64,000 bases of DNA from Humulus lupulus (taxonomy: Eukaryota; Streptophyta; Magnoliopsida; Rosales; Cannabaceae), in assembly GCF_963169125.1 (NCBI RefSeq), contig NC_084795.1:134209701-134273700 (forward strand). Reading direction: 5' to 3'. The position numbers and the translations under genes were made by a program. Below, one piece after another: positions 35,641 to 48,000 of the stretch. The notes under the pieces are model-generated. The model was given only the letters and a program-made list of their open reading frames with translations, made no database searches and had not been told where the DNA came from. Positions within the stretch are counted from its first letter, which is position 1. Every line of letters starts with the position of its first letter.

Positions 35641-36380
35641 TGATCTTAGCCTCCAAAAAGCTGCGGCCATACTTCCAAGCTCACTCGATCAAAGTTTTGA
35701 CCGACCAACCTCTACGACAAGTTCTGTAGGAGCCAGAAGCCACGGGCTGATTGTTGAAATGGGCGGTTGAACTTAGGAAGTTTGATATCTCTTACTTACC
35801 ACAAGCTACAATAAAAGAACAAGCTCTGGTTGACTTCTTTGCAGAGCTCACTGCTCTTCTAGATAGTGATCAGCCAGAAGGAATAGAAGAGCATGAACCT
35901 CAAAGCCAAACCCCTTCATGGAAATTTTTTACAGATGGTTCTTCTAATGAGCATCACGCTAGAGTAGGAGTGATTTTGATAATGTCTGAAGAACATCGAT
36001 TTCATTGCGTGATTAGATTCAACTTCACTGCTTCAAACAACGAAGCTGAGTATGAAGCACTGCTCGCAGGATTACGGTTAGCCAGAGACATGCACATAAA
36101 GTCACACAAAATTTACAGTGACTCTCAGTTGGTTGTTAATAAGATCATTGGAGAGTACCAGGCCTGAGGTATAAAGATGGTTGCCTAATTGAATAAAGCA
36201 AAGGATCTATTTGCACAGTTTGATAAGTACACTCTCCAGCAAGTACCTCGTGACCAAAACTCAAACACTGATGCTTTGGGCAAGTTAGCAAGTGCCGAGG
36301 ATGCTGATACCCTGAATATAGTACTAGTTGAACGGCTGTCTGCACCAAGCATCCAGGCAAAAGAACCTCTTTGCTGATTC
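35641..36380 (+). pseudogene. Tat element RNase H end and second RNase H
   Basis: The first RNase H ends near 35700. A second RNase H domain, characteristic of Tat elements, reads WKFFTDGSSNEHHARVGVIL, ASNNEAEYEALLAGLRLARD and KIYSDSQLVVNKIIGEYQA (35920-36165); the D, E, D acidic residues are present. A stop at 36165-36167 is followed by QQVPRDQNSNTDALGKLAS (36239-36297). Confidence 0.88.
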
Positions 36381-37593
36381 AGGTGGCGGATACATGTATG
36401 CCACCTTACATAGAGTACCTGATGCAGGGTGTATTGCCAATGGACAGAAACAAAGGCAGGGCCCTTCAGCGGCAGGCTGCTAGGTATATCCTGGTCGATG
36501 GGATTCTGTACCGAAGGGGCTACTCAATGCCACTCCTCAGGTGTATTTCAAAAGAGAAGCCCAAAGAATTGATGAGAGAAGTCCACGAAGGCTTTGGTGG
36601 GGACCAACAATGATACTTTGGCCAACAATAAATGAAGACTTGATGGAATTTGTGTAGAGGAGCGACAAGTGCCAAAGATTCTCAAAAATTTCGCGAGCAA
36701 CCCCTAATGAATTAAAGCAGATGCAAAGTCCGTGGCCATTCGCAATCTAGGGTATAGACCTTATCAGATCTTTGCCTGCATGAAAGGGTGGCATCAAGTA
36801 TGTCGTAGTAGCCGTTGATTACTTCCAAAAGTGAGCCAAAGCTGAGCCATTTGCAACTATAATGACCAAGAAAGTGCTGGACTTCGTGGTCAAGAACATC
36901 GTGTGTTGCTATGGATTGCCAAGAAAAAATTTCTTAGACAACGGCACACAATTCGATAGTGATCTATTCACAGATTTCTGCGAGTGGCATGCAATTATCA
37001 AGAGCTTTCCTTCAGTTGCTCACCCTCAAGCAAACGGACAGGTCGAGGTAGTCAATAAGACACTAAAAGACACTTTGAAGAAAATACTTGAAGAAGCGAA
37101 GGGGGCATGGCTAGAGCAATTTCCTGAAGTCCTCTTGTCGTACAGAAGGTCCCATCGCACATCAATAGGCCATACTCCATTTTCCTTGGCTTATGGGTAT
37201 GAGGCTATGTTGCCTGTCGAGTTAGATCTGCCTTCGCATCGGAGAATGACATATGATCAAGGCTCTAATAGCCAGCTATTGATGGAATCTCTAGATTTGT
37301 TCGATGAAAAGCGCGAGTAAGCCCAACTCCAAGTAGCGGCTTACCAGCAAAAGGTCGCCCGATATTTCAATTCTAAACTACGTGAAAGGAAATTCAAAGT
37401 CAGAGATCTAGTACTCAGAAGGGTTTTTCTCAACACCCGCGACCAGGCCGCAGGAGTACTCGGACCTAACTAGGAAGGACCATACCAAATTGAAGAAGTC
37501 TTCCATCCAAGCACTTGCAAACTTGCTCACCTAAATGGAGATCTCATTCCTCGCTATTGGAATGGAGATTACCTGTGGAAGTACTATCAATAA
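36381..37593 (+). pseudogene. Tat element integrase
   Basis: N-terminal part in broken frame (YILVDGILYRRGYSMPLLRC, 36487-36546; GIKYVVVAVDYFQK, 36791-36830). Core 36862-37320: NIVCCYGLPRKNFLDNGTQF, HPQANGQVEVVNKTLKDTLK, LLSYRRSHRTSIGHTPFSLA; the second Asp (DNG) and the Glu (QVEVVN) are visible. The C-terminal SH3-like part after a stop reads VRDLVLRRVFLNTRD and GPYQIEEVFHPSTCKLAHLN, ending LWKYYQ and TAA at 37591-37593. A deletion near 36600-36640 and several stops make it inactive. Confidence 0.88.
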
Positions 37594-38286
37594 ACAATTC
37601 TTCTTAAAGAATTGGCTTGTATTAATTTTACATTTTACAAGTTATGAAAAAGGGTTGATCATTTTATGTGACTAATCGCTTATAAGTGTTAGATCATTTT
37701 GGTGATCACTCGTATAGACAAGTTTTGTCCATTTATTACGAGAAATAAAAGGGATTGTGCATAGCCAGTCAATCTTGCCAACTATTGTATTTATTACAAA
37801 TATTGGCCCATTACGTATGTTTTTCTGCTATATTCTCATTTTAAAATTTATCGTACGAGTAGAAATGTTAGAACAGGTCTTAGTCAAGGTAAGTGATCGA
37901 GGACCTAAAGCTCCTCCATCACTTGGGGGACATATAAGATATCGAGTAAGCAAAGCATATCGAAAGGTATGTAATCAGATAAGCAAAACAAGTGAAAACA
38001 TGCTAGGGTACTTAGAGTATTTTTCAAAATTTTGTTATTTTCTTAAATCAATCCAAAGTACTATGCTAAGTTTGTTCATGCGAACAGATGTTATAATAAA
38101 GTGCAAATATATTATAATATCAAAAAAGAATCCTTTTCCACCGCGAGCAGTTACTGCTCGAATGTAATTGTTTGATTAAAAGGGAAAAAGCAACCCATGT
38201 AGTAATAAAAGTTAAAAAAGAAATTGTCTTTACATCACAACCCGTATGTCGTGTATTTAAAAGATAAAGAAAGAAAAATAAAAAGA
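37594..38286. other. Tat element 3' noncoding spacer
   Basis: Between pol and the antisense ORF. The ORF at 37757-38167 has low complexity and no family features. Nothing else recognised. Confidence 0.6.
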
Positions 38287-40516
38287 CTATGAGGCAGGAG
38301 GGTCCTGAGGAGTGTCCTGGTCGACTTTAGTACCAGCTTCATTTTCCACGCTATCAATCCCTTTTGCTAAGGAAATTTCTAGGGAAGTAGGAATTTTGGC
38401 TCTTTCTTCTTCCTCTAGGTGAATAGTGCACCAGGGTATTTGAGTTTGCCTAAGGCGCTCAAAAAGGTAGTTGAAGTTGGCCTCGCGGTTGTGCTTCCAG
38501 AACTCATATACGCAGAGGTGGGTGGCTTCCCTATACTTCTCCAAGTTTCTGGCATTTGTCTCCTCAAGCTCCTTGACGCGCCCCTGCAGCTCCTTAGTCT
38601 CCTTTCTGATCGCAATCAGATCGACCTCAAGTTGTTTGGCCTCTTCACAGTTAAGTCTAGCACACTCCCTGAACTTCTCTTTATCTTCATTGGCTTTGTC
38701 CAGGGCAGTCTTAAACTGCGGATGTTCTTTGGCCAGCTTAGAATTTTTCTCGAGTATTTCGGTGTTCTTGCCGAGCAATTATGTGTTTTTCTCGAGCAGA
38801 TCAGTGATCTTCCCCTCGAGCACCTTCATCACCTTAGTGTACTTGGTGTCGGAGTTTCTGGTCTGGGTGACCAAAGCTCCCGTGCGGTGCCAACCAACAG
38901 TTATAGTCAGCAACCCCATGCGAACAGGTGAAGATAAGATGATAGCAGAAAATAACAACGTAAAGTAACTCAGCTAAAGAAAAGCAACTTACATTGGCTA
39001 TCTCGTTCAACCCTTAATTTATTATCTGGTCGGCCTCCATGGAGTTGGTGCCAAAAATGGCCTCTTGGCTACGTTTATGCTTTGAGAGTTTCTATATCCT
39101 CTCTTTGGCTGAGCCAAATATGGTGCTGGTGAGGGCGTCTTCAGATTGATTACCCTGAGGAGTCTGTTCGGTTGGTGCTAGAGGGGTAGAGTGCTGGTCG
39201 AACGGTGCAGGTGGAGATTGCTGGTCGTGTAGAGAGGGAGGCGGCATTGTTTCTTTTGAAGGAGCGGCTGCTGGAGGATGATCCTCAGTCCAGGCCTTCT
39301 TTGGAGCAGCTTTGCTGCTTTCCCCGCGAAGCCGCTTGTTGTCTTTCTTCCTGCTCGAGGGAGCAGTGAGGTGGTGTAGTGATCGAAAATGTCTCCAGAT
39401 GACATATCTGCAAGTGAAGAAACATTGCGAGCAGTTAGACAAAATGTATAGGAGGAGATGAAATTAAAAACAAGAAAATTGTAAGTAAAGTACCCGTGCT
39501 ATAACTATTGGTCGCTACATTACTTACTGAACTACTGCTACACTCACTCACTGCCTGGAAGAAATCAGAATTTAAATTTGGAGTGTACTTAAAGTTGCCG
39601 TCCTCGTCAAATAAATGACAGGGAATGGGCAAACTATCTAAGAATGAGAAGACAATGTCGTTCTCATATGAAGACTCGTCGACAGGTGTAGGGGGTTTGG
39701 AAGTTTTCCCTTTTCCCTTTCCCAAAGGGGCAGGGGCAGCAGCTGCTCACGGGATGCTGGAGGGTTCCCTGATTGTCACTTTAGTTGTCCTCCTCCTTTG
39801 AGGTTGCGACACGTTGGGGTGCTGCTCGGGAATTTCTCCACTAGTGGCACTCCCCGTTGTTGACTCCCTCACGTCCTAGTGAGGTGCCAGAAGCCAGACT
39901 AGCCTTAGGTTGGCTTCAGTGACCAGCTATTTGATGCATTTTTCTACGTCAGTCATGCTAGCCAGTAGTGCTTCTCGAAGCTCCATTTCTGGAGTAGGAT
40001 TTGGTTGCAGCCATGGACCTGAAGAGAAATAGTTTTCTAAGGAAAATGCAGATAAAATAAAAGAAAATAAATGACCAGGAGAACGAAGAAGTTACCTCCT
40101 TGGGTGAAGGCTAGGTTGTTGGCAACCAGCTCGGTGGTTAAAAAGTACTCCTGGTGGTACTTTCCTACATTAGACTTGTAGGTAGTCTCACTCAGGAAGG
40201 TGCAGGTCGATTCCTGGTGGCAAAAATGAAAGAACCCCGTGTTTTCCTGGTTGGGGTTAGATTTGAGATCGAACAGGTAGTTGATCTCATGAGGTGAAGG
40301 GATAGGCCAATTTTTTTTTGGGTGAAAAGGATATAGAGTGCGGAAAGCATTCTATACCCGTTTGGGTTATTTATATTGATCGTGGCACTGTAGAAAAGGC
40401 AATAATGGGATTTACTATTCGAGGCATGGGGAAACGCAATAGTTGTCAGACAACTTTTGGGAAACTGAAAAGACATGATTGGTTGCCTTTTTCGAGAAGG
40501 CATGGACGACTCTCAT
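38287..40516 (-). pseudogene. Spliced antisense ORF of the Tat element
   Basis: Minus-strand ATG at 40516. Exon 1 40516-40096 (HEINYLFDLKSNPNQENTGF, then KYHQEYFLTTELVANNLAFT). A GT-AG intron 40095-40019 preserves frame into exon 2, 40018-39494 (PWLQPNPTPEMELREALLAS; KGKGKTSKPPTPVDESSYEN; SFLDSLPIPCHLFDEDGNFK). A second GT-AG intron, 39493-39408, also preserves frame into exon 3, 39407-38993, which needs one frameshift to reach SRKKDNKRLRGESSKAAPKK. A third donor GTAAGT is at 38992. The last part is a long coiled coil (LGKNTEILEKNSKLAKEH to ELEETNARNLEKYREA) ending at 38287. About eight stops. Antisense ORFs at this place are known in some Tat families; function unknown. Confidence 0.72.
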
Positions 40517-40580
40517 AGATCTGGTGGGGTATGCGAAGGGTCAGTCTCCTAAGTTTACTTTATGCTGGTCGCAGTAAATT

Positions 40581-40595
40581 AAACTTGGGGGCAAC
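40581..40595 (+). promoter_or_regulatory. Polypurine tract of the Tat element
   Basis: AAACTTGGGGGCAAC directly before the 3' LTR; purine-rich with a G run. Confidence 0.65.
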
Positions 40596-41170
40596 TGTTT
40601 ACCCAAAAATGGCTCCTAATGACGTGGCAAGAATTTATTACACGTGGTTGGCACGTGACAGTGTTAAAGTGAAGGGATGTTGATCGTCTATCGACCAGAT
40701 GTTTATTGCTTCATCAGATCTTGCGTTTAGATGCGACCAGTCTAGTCGCATGCTTCGATTTATTTCCTTTAAGATACACAATCTTGTAATAATTATATAT
40801 ATTATATTTTTTCTTTATTGCCTTGATACGTTGATATTAAGGATAAATAAGGTCCATTGGCTCAAGGAAGGGACTTTTGAACTTTGAACCTGAATTCTTA
40901 GAGAGATAGCATAGTGTCATGATTATCCACCGAAAAGTTGTAATTCTCCTGAGGCTTGTGAAACTCAAGAACCCTAGTTCTTTGATCACGGCATTGGGAT
41001 TCAACATTAACAAGAACACTAAGTGGACGTAGTTTATTACCACACGGTTGGGGCCGAACCACTATAAATCATTTGTGTCACCTTTTTCCATTTGATTCCA
41101 TTCTTGATTTACTTCTTCATTCTTTGTCGTTATTTTGAGTTCGTGTCATTGGCCAAATCAAGGGTCAACA
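40596..41170 (+). repeat. Tat element 3' LTR
   Basis: 575 bp from TGTTTACCC to GGGTCAACA, nearly the same as the 5' LTR but lacking the segment with the TATA box. Followed by TSD GACAT (41171-41175). The ORF at 40699-40887 is not a gene. Confidence 0.93.
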
Positions 41171-42848
41171 GACATGCAGTCCATTCATCCTCAACACACA
41201 AGCCAAGCTACCAAGAATCCTTCAGCCTCCATAATCATTTTCCTGCATCACACTAAAAGTAAAGGAGTGAGCCTAATACCTAGCAAAGAAAATCTACTAA
41301 CAATCATATAACATAAATCATAAATCATAAACATAAGGGTATATCATAAATATATACTATAAACATATGACTACAAAAAATATATATCATATAGGACTAC
41401 AATTGCCATCATACTTCTTGAGGCTTGTTAGCTAAGCAAGTCATATGCCCATAAATATGTGGGGCTTGCTATCTAAGCAAGTCACATGTCCATAAATTAT
41501 TGGGGATTGCTAACTAAACAAGTCATATACCCAAGGACTATAAAACATACTATATATATACATATCATAACATATACATAACATAACATAACACATAAGA
41601 ACATAAAATCTATCCAATTTTCCTTACCAAAAGCTGGGATATTTGGGAACAAGAACGAGATTTAGAAACTCCTATAAACCAACAATAGAAAAGGGTGACA
41701 ACCTTTATGAATAAAGATGAATATGGGAACTAACCCATCAAGAAGAAACTTACCAAGAAAGACCTTAAGTTTCAAGAACTTAAATACCTAATCAAGAATC
41801 AATAACAAGAGTTAGGATCTGAATACAAGAAACTAAAGAATTATAAAGAACTGGACTTAAAGAATAGGAATACCTTGAATGACCTTATGAATTGGTCTAA
41901 ACCTCAAAACCGAAATCACTCTATTTCTCACTTCCCAAGTGTTTATAGAAGCTTAGAATGATAAAGCTTTAACCCAAAACCCATGTGTATCTCTCTATGG
42001 TAACACTAGCACCTTGGAGGCTCTAATCAAATGCTTGAAGAATAAAGAAAATGGCTGAGTACTAGGTCCTATTTGTAGAATTCAAGGAGTGAAACTAACG
42101 CCTTTTAATTCGAATAAACAAATTATTATAAAATGAAAAAGATTTGAATTTTCGTTCAACTGACGCCCAGAACTCAGTCAAAATCGTTCAAAGGTAGGTC
42201 TAAGTGGTTAAGGGTATTTTTAAAATTCAAAAATTCAAACTTTCAAAACTATAATCATGGAGCCGATATATCGCCCACCCTAGGGGATATATCGCCTCCC
42301 CCTGTATTCCCGAGGTTTGTTCGATCGTTCGTGCAAAGTCGACGTGTTTTCCATATCTCCCGTAGGCGATATATCGACCCCTATGATGTGATATATCGCC
42401 ATATGTAGATATATTAAACACGTATTTGCACTTTTTTAGCATAATTTGAATTGGATAAACAACTTTGACTGAGTCATAATATGATCCTAACAGCTGCTGG
42501 AAGGTTCTAGAGCTTCTAGATCTTTCTTTTATTAAAACTATTCATCAAAATACTTAATTCCTTAATAATCATGATTATGACAAATGTCATGCTCTTATTG
42601 GCTCTATCTAAAACTTAGGTTATAATAAATAATATATCTAGGACCAGCAATATTAATCAAATCTTATGTTATAATTAATATTCTTTAACTATAGGATAAA
42701 CTTATAAAATCCATAACTGTTGCTATGAGTTTCCAACTAAGTCCTGACTTGAACCAAAATCCATGGTAACTAACGTACTACTAACTAATACTAAATACTA
42801 CTACTACTACCATCTAGCTAGGCTAAGTAAACATTCTGGGATTCTACA

Positions 42849-42970
42849 ATTCTCCCCTACTACAAAGACACTCACCAGGATGTTTCTTTTTGCACTTAGA
42901 GCATTGTGGGTATTCTACATAACCCGACTTATTGCCTCCATTGTTTATCCATGTTCTTTTATCATATTTG
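42849..42970 (-). pseudogene. Minus-strand gag scrap fused to a polypurine tract
   Basis: On the minus strand a gag piece (matching 23810-23880, including SGYVEYPQCSKC-like sequence) joins directly to TAGTAGGGGAGAAT and the LTR, with all of pol missing. At about 42970 it abuts plus-strand gag. The ORF at 42763-43044 crosses this junction and is an artefact. Confidence 0.75.
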
Positions 42971-43660
42971 GGAAAACACCAAGGGATGCTACAACTTTGG
43001 TCAGGAAGGCCACCAAAAGAGAGAATGCCCCCAGCTCAAGCTAGAAGAGAAAAGGGACAACAAAATGGTTATTGCCAGAGTCTCTGCCTTGACCCAGGGA
43101 GAAGCTGAAGCTAGTAATAAAGTGGTCACAGGTCAGATTCCTATCCTCAATAATGTATGTATAGTATTATTCAATTTAGGAGCCACTCATTCGTATATCT
43201 CGTTAGGAATGATAGAGAAAGTAGACAAACCTTGTGAAATATTTTGAACTAGGTTTGTAACAGAATTACCTTCGGGTGAAATAGTCCTATCATCACGGAT
43301 AACGATGCGTACCGATCGAAATTGAGGACGTAGAAATAGAAGGAGACCTGATAGAATTAGAGATCAAAGACTTCGATGTGATACTGGGCATGGATTGGCT
43401 AGTAAGGCATGGCGTGACCATCGACTGGAAATGCAAGAAAGTGATGTTCGAGACTCTTGACGGTCAGAGATTATGTTTTATGGGAAAAGTTTCAGGGCTA
43501 CGCACACTGCTTATTTCATCTCTCAAAGCTCAAAGGATGATAGAAAAAGGATATTAATCATTCTTAGCCAGTGTGACGGATGTGGTAAAGGAAACACCAC
43601 TAAAGGTTGGAGACTCTACATTATAAAGGAATTCCCATAAGTATTTCCTGACGACTTACT
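42971..43660 (+). pseudogene. Gag end and protease of the rearranged family-A element
   Basis: The plus-strand zinc knuckle reads GCYNFGQEGHQKREC (second Cys changed to Phe), then SALTQGEAEASNKVVTGQIP and the protease region NLGATHSYISLGMIEKVDKP (42984-43247), where DSGATHS is expected; the catalytic Asp reads Asn. A stop at 43245 and frameshifts follow. A few protease motifs (ILGMDWLVRHG) continue near 43380-43420 in another frame. Confidence 0.82.
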
Positions 43661-43664
43661 AGGG

Positions 43665-45022
43665 TTGCCACCGACTTGGGAAATTGACTTCATAATCGAA
43701 CTAGTACTGGGCATCGAGCCTATCTCTAAGGCACCATACCGGATGGCACCTACCGAACACAAGGAGTTAAAGACGCAGTTACAAGAACTCTTAGACTTTG
43801 GTTACATTAGACCGAGCCATTCACCATGGGGAGCACTGGTTCTATTTGTGAAGAAAAAGGACAGAAGCATGCATATGTGCATAGATTATCGTGAGCTGAA
43901 CAAGGTAACAATTAAGAATAAGTACCCGCTACCCCAGATTGACGACTTGTTTGATCAACTCCGAGGAGCAACCGTGTTTTCAAAGATTGATCTACAATCT
44001 GGGTATCACCAGCGCAAGGTATGGGAATAGGATATTCCTAAGACAACTTTTAGAACTCATTATGGACATTACGAGTTTCTAGTTATGTCTTTTGTTCTTA
44101 CCAATGATCCAGCCGCATTTGTGGATATAATGAATAGGGTCTTCAAGGATTACTTGGACAAATTTGTCATAGTGTTCCTTCACGATATCTTGGTGTATTC
44201 AAAGGACAAAGTCGAGCACGAGGAACATTTAAGGTTGATCTTGTTGCGATTAAGGGACCATAAACTTTACGCCAAGTTCAAGAGGTGTGAATTTTGGCTT
44301 TCGTAAGTATAATTCCTCGGGCACATTGTATCCAAGGAAGGAGTTGCTGTAGACTAATCTAAGGTAGAGGTTGTGATGGATTTGCCAAGACCAAAGAATG
44401 CGTCAAAGGTAAGAAGTTTTCTGGGACTAGCAGGTTATTATCGGAGGTTTGTAGAGGGCTTTTCTAAGATAGCCACTTCGCTGACCAACTTGACTCGGAA
44501 ACAACAAAAGTACAACTGGACGGACAAATGTGAAGAGAGCTTCCAGTTGCTTAAGGATAAATTATGCTCAGCACCAATACTTTGTGTACTGACATCCAAC
44601 GACAAGTTTGTAGTCTACAGTGATGCATCGAAGCAAGATTTGGGTTGTGTGCTGATGCAGAATGACAAGGTGATAGCCTACGCCTCAAGGCAGCTCAAGG
44701 AATACGAGCAATGCTACTAATGCATAATATGGAATTGGCAGCGGTGATCTTTGCATTGAAAATCTGGCGTCATTATCTTTATGGAGAACGGTGTGAGATT
44801 TATATGGACCACAAAAGCTTAAAGTTTTTCTTCACTCAGAACGAGCTTAACATGAGGCAGTGCAGGTGGTTAGAACTAGTGAAGGATTATGACTGTGAAA
44901 TCTTATACAACCCAGGAAAGACAAACGTAGTTGCTGATGCACTAAGTAGGAAAAGTTATGGAAGTCTAGAAATGTTAGCTAGAATAGAAAAGTTGCTACA
45001 GCTGGAGCTGATCAATGTCTGA
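43665..45022 (+). pseudogene. RT and RNase H of the rearranged family-A element
   Basis: 43665-44030: [50 protein letters not shown]. 44085-44306: [20 protein letters not shown]. The catalytic FIDDI reads FLHDI, so the first Asp is His (44181-44183). 44373-44720: [20 protein letters not shown] and [20 protein letters not shown] (RNase H start). 44711-45022: [33 protein letters not shown]. One frameshift at about 44715 and several stops. Confidence 0.88.
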
Positions 45023-48000
45023 ATAGAGGTAGTCATCGGTAAACTTGCTAAGTTTTCCATTCAGTCAATTCTATTAGAGGATATACAGATTGGGCAAGGG
45101 CATGATGACACATTAGCAGCACATATGGATGCAATTAAGGAAGGCAAGGCCACATATTTCTCGATATCAGGACAGGGGTTCCTGAGATATAAGGACCGGG
45201 TATGCGTGCAAAATGATCATGGAATTAAGATGAAGATTTTAGAAGAAGCGCACAATACCCCATACTCAGTTCACCCAGGGTCGACCAAGATGACTCACGA
45301 CCTTAAAGCGTTATATTGGTGGCCAAGAATGAAGAAAGATGTAGCGGAGTGTGTGTCTAAATGCTTAATATGCCAGCAAGTGAAAGTAGAACATCGGCGG
45401 CCTACAGGCTTATTTCAACTGATTAGTATTCGAGAATGGAAATGGGAAGACATAGCCATGGATTTTGTGACAGGACTACCACGAACAAATAAGCAGCACG
45501 ACTCGGCTTGGGTAGTAATAGATAGACTAACCAAGTTAGCTCATTTCCTGCCTGTCAAGACTACGCACACAATAGAGCAGTATGCAGACATTTATGTCCG
45601 AGAAATAATAAGACTGCATGGAATTCCTAAGACAATAGTATCCGATAGAGGATCGATGTTTACGTCGAGATTTTGGGGAAGTTTGCAGCAAGCCATGGGT
45701 ACGAAGTTAAGTCTTAGTACAACATTTCATCCTCAGACAGACGGCCAGTCTGAGAGTACCATACAAATTTGAGAAGATATGTTGCGCGCTTGTGTATTTA
45801 CTTTGGAGGATCTTGGAGTAAATATTTGCCGCTGATAGAATTCTCTTACAACAATAGCTACCAGTCAATAATCGGGATGACACCCTACGAGTTAATTTAC
45901 GAAAGAAGGTGTCGATCTCCGTTGCATTGGGATGAGGTAGGAGAAAGGAAACTTCTTGGACCCGAAGTAGTTAGAGAAGCTCAGGATGCAGTAGCGCTAA
46001 TTAGAAAGCGTATGCTCGCTGCTCAGAACCGTCAGAAAAGTTATGCGGATGCCAAGCGGCGTGATGTGGAATTCAAAGTCAGAGATCATGTAACGCCCTG
46101 GATAACCAAGACTATTACACTGTGTGTTTATAAAGGTGCAAGACTTGTTAATCAAGTCATTTAATTAGAAACGTGTTACTGAAACTACAGTTGAACTAGG
46201 GTTAAAAGATTTTGGTCTCAAAAGTTTCATTTCTAATAATCAAACATTTCCTTTACATGGGATCCCAGAAGTAGTAAAGTTAAAAAGCCGTTTACAAAAG
46301 ATTCAGGATTAAAATACAGTTACTAGCCACTCTAAGGCAAAACAGACAATTAGGCTTTTCTCATCCGGTACCACTCCTCGGTCATGGCGACCGATCAGCT
46401 GAATATGTACATTCAGCCCGAAAGCTCTCCATTTCAGAACTAGTCCAATTTTCCCTTGCCTTTACCTGCACCACGTAGCACCCGTGAGCCAAGGCCTAGC
46501 AAGAAAACACAATAACAGAACATAATCATCAAGCAAACAACCAGATAACTCACACAGTATAAACATGTACTCAAAAGTCCAAATATTCATGTTATTCAAG
46601 TATTCAACATACCAAGTACAACATTTCATATCAATAATCAATTCACATATGATAACCAGGGTTAACACCCTTAGGCCGCACCCTCTATTTATCCCACTGG
46701 CTCCAACCTGCTTAAACCGAGCTCAATGAATATTAAGTTGTCCTCAGCTACTAGTGGCCGAGTCGCGCCCTATGTGCAAGTATTATTTATGGCACCCTTA
46801 GGTCGTTTAACACATATCCCATGGCATAATACCATCTATGACATCATACAGATATAAGGAGCTCTTAGCCCCATCACAAAGACATAACCGGGTGCAGTTT
46901 TCTCACCTTTAGATTTTGATAGCTTCGTTTAATTCGATCCTCGAGCACGTTCCCGTTTGAGCCCTAGTGTACACCTAGTCATGATCACAAGTTAGAACCA
47001 AATCCAAACCTAAGGGTGGTGGAATCTAGCCTCAGGACCAATCCTGAGCCCTCGGGAAGCCCTAATTCCACCAAACGGGGTGGTGGAATCAAACTCTGAG
47101 CCCCCAGGCAAAAACCCTAAGAAATAACTCAAAAACCCCTTTCTGGGAACAGGGTAGCGCTACAGCGCCCTAAGGACAGCGCTATAGTGCTACAAACAGA
47201 TCCAAAAAGCTCTGGAGCTTCAGGGCCTAGCGCTGTAGCGCCCAATGACTAGCACTACAGCGCTAGTCACAGCATAGCCCAGCACAGATATTTCTCCTTC
47301 GAATTTTCCCGAGCCAAACCTTTCCAAAACTCTACCAAACCTCAACCAAAATTCAAAACAAGCCTCCCAACATCCTCAACTCATCCCATATGTCCCAACC
47401 ATACAAAACTCAATCACATGCACCCCAAATCAAGGAAATCACCATAGCTGAACCTAGAGCTCAGAAACCCAACAAGAAAAACAACTGAAACCACAGAATT
47501 CAAGCGACCAAGATCAGAACTTCTTACCTTCAATAGAGAAGTTCAACCTTAGGCTATTCTCCACTCTTCCTTAGTTTTCACTCCACAAAACTTCAGCCTC
47601 AATTCCCTAGAATTCCCACCAAAACTCAGCCCAAAATCCATATTTACATTAAGAACCAAAAACTGAAAACAACCTTAAACCTTACCTCAAATGGATGGAC
47701 TACTCTTGCTAACTCCTTAAGCCAAACCAAGGACCCTATCCTCAAGCTCTTGCCCAGACTCTCCCTGAGTTACAGCTCCAAGTTCCTTCAAGAAATGAGG
47801 AAGAAACCTAAACCGAGAGGGAGAAGAAATGACTCCTATTTTTCCTTCTTTCTTTTTCTTCTTCTTTTCTTTTCTTTCAGATTCCTTCAAATTCTAGACA
47901 TTCCACTAAGGCATAAAACAGACTTAACTCTTATCCCTTATAAGCCAAATGACCATGATACCCTCCCATTAAATTTAAGCCCTTAATCCTTCCAAGGGCA

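Larger units (their letters stand above)
30855..41170 (+). mobile_element. Complete Tat-lineage Ty3/gypsy element, TSD GACAT
   Basis: LTRs at 30855-31458 and 40596-41170 flank gag, protease, RT, two RNase H regions and integrase, followed by a 3 kb 3' region with an antisense ORF. TSD GACAT at 30850-30854 and 41171-41175 is perfect. Total 10316 bp. The archaeal-type second RNase H, the pol order and the antisense ORF before the 3' LTR place it in the Tat group (Grande/Retand/Ogre relatives). Its frames are broken. Confidence 0.93.
30576..42848 (-). repeat. Minus-strand family-A LTR split by the Tat element
   Basis: Pieces 30576-30854 and 41176-42848 join to about 1.95 kb. On the minus strand it starts TGTAGAATCCC at 42848 and ends GGTCATTACA at 30576. 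It carries three hairpin-repeat copies (about 41409-41530), GATATATC palindromes (42265-42397), and a mutated TATA box (TATTTGTA at about 42070). Confidence 0.9.

Noticed and set aside
38419..38968. Plus-strand ORFs of 165-170 codons
   Set aside because: They lie opposite the antisense coiled-coil exon; Leu/Ser-rich shadow of Glu/Lys codons.
42763..43044. 93-codon ORF
   Set aside because: It crosses from the minus LTR through a minus-strand gag scrap into plus-strand gag, so it is a junction artefact.
47750..47986. 78-codon ORF with a Phe/Leu-rich stretch
   Set aside because: Lies inside a solo LTR; the hydrophobic run comes from a TTC/CTT tract.
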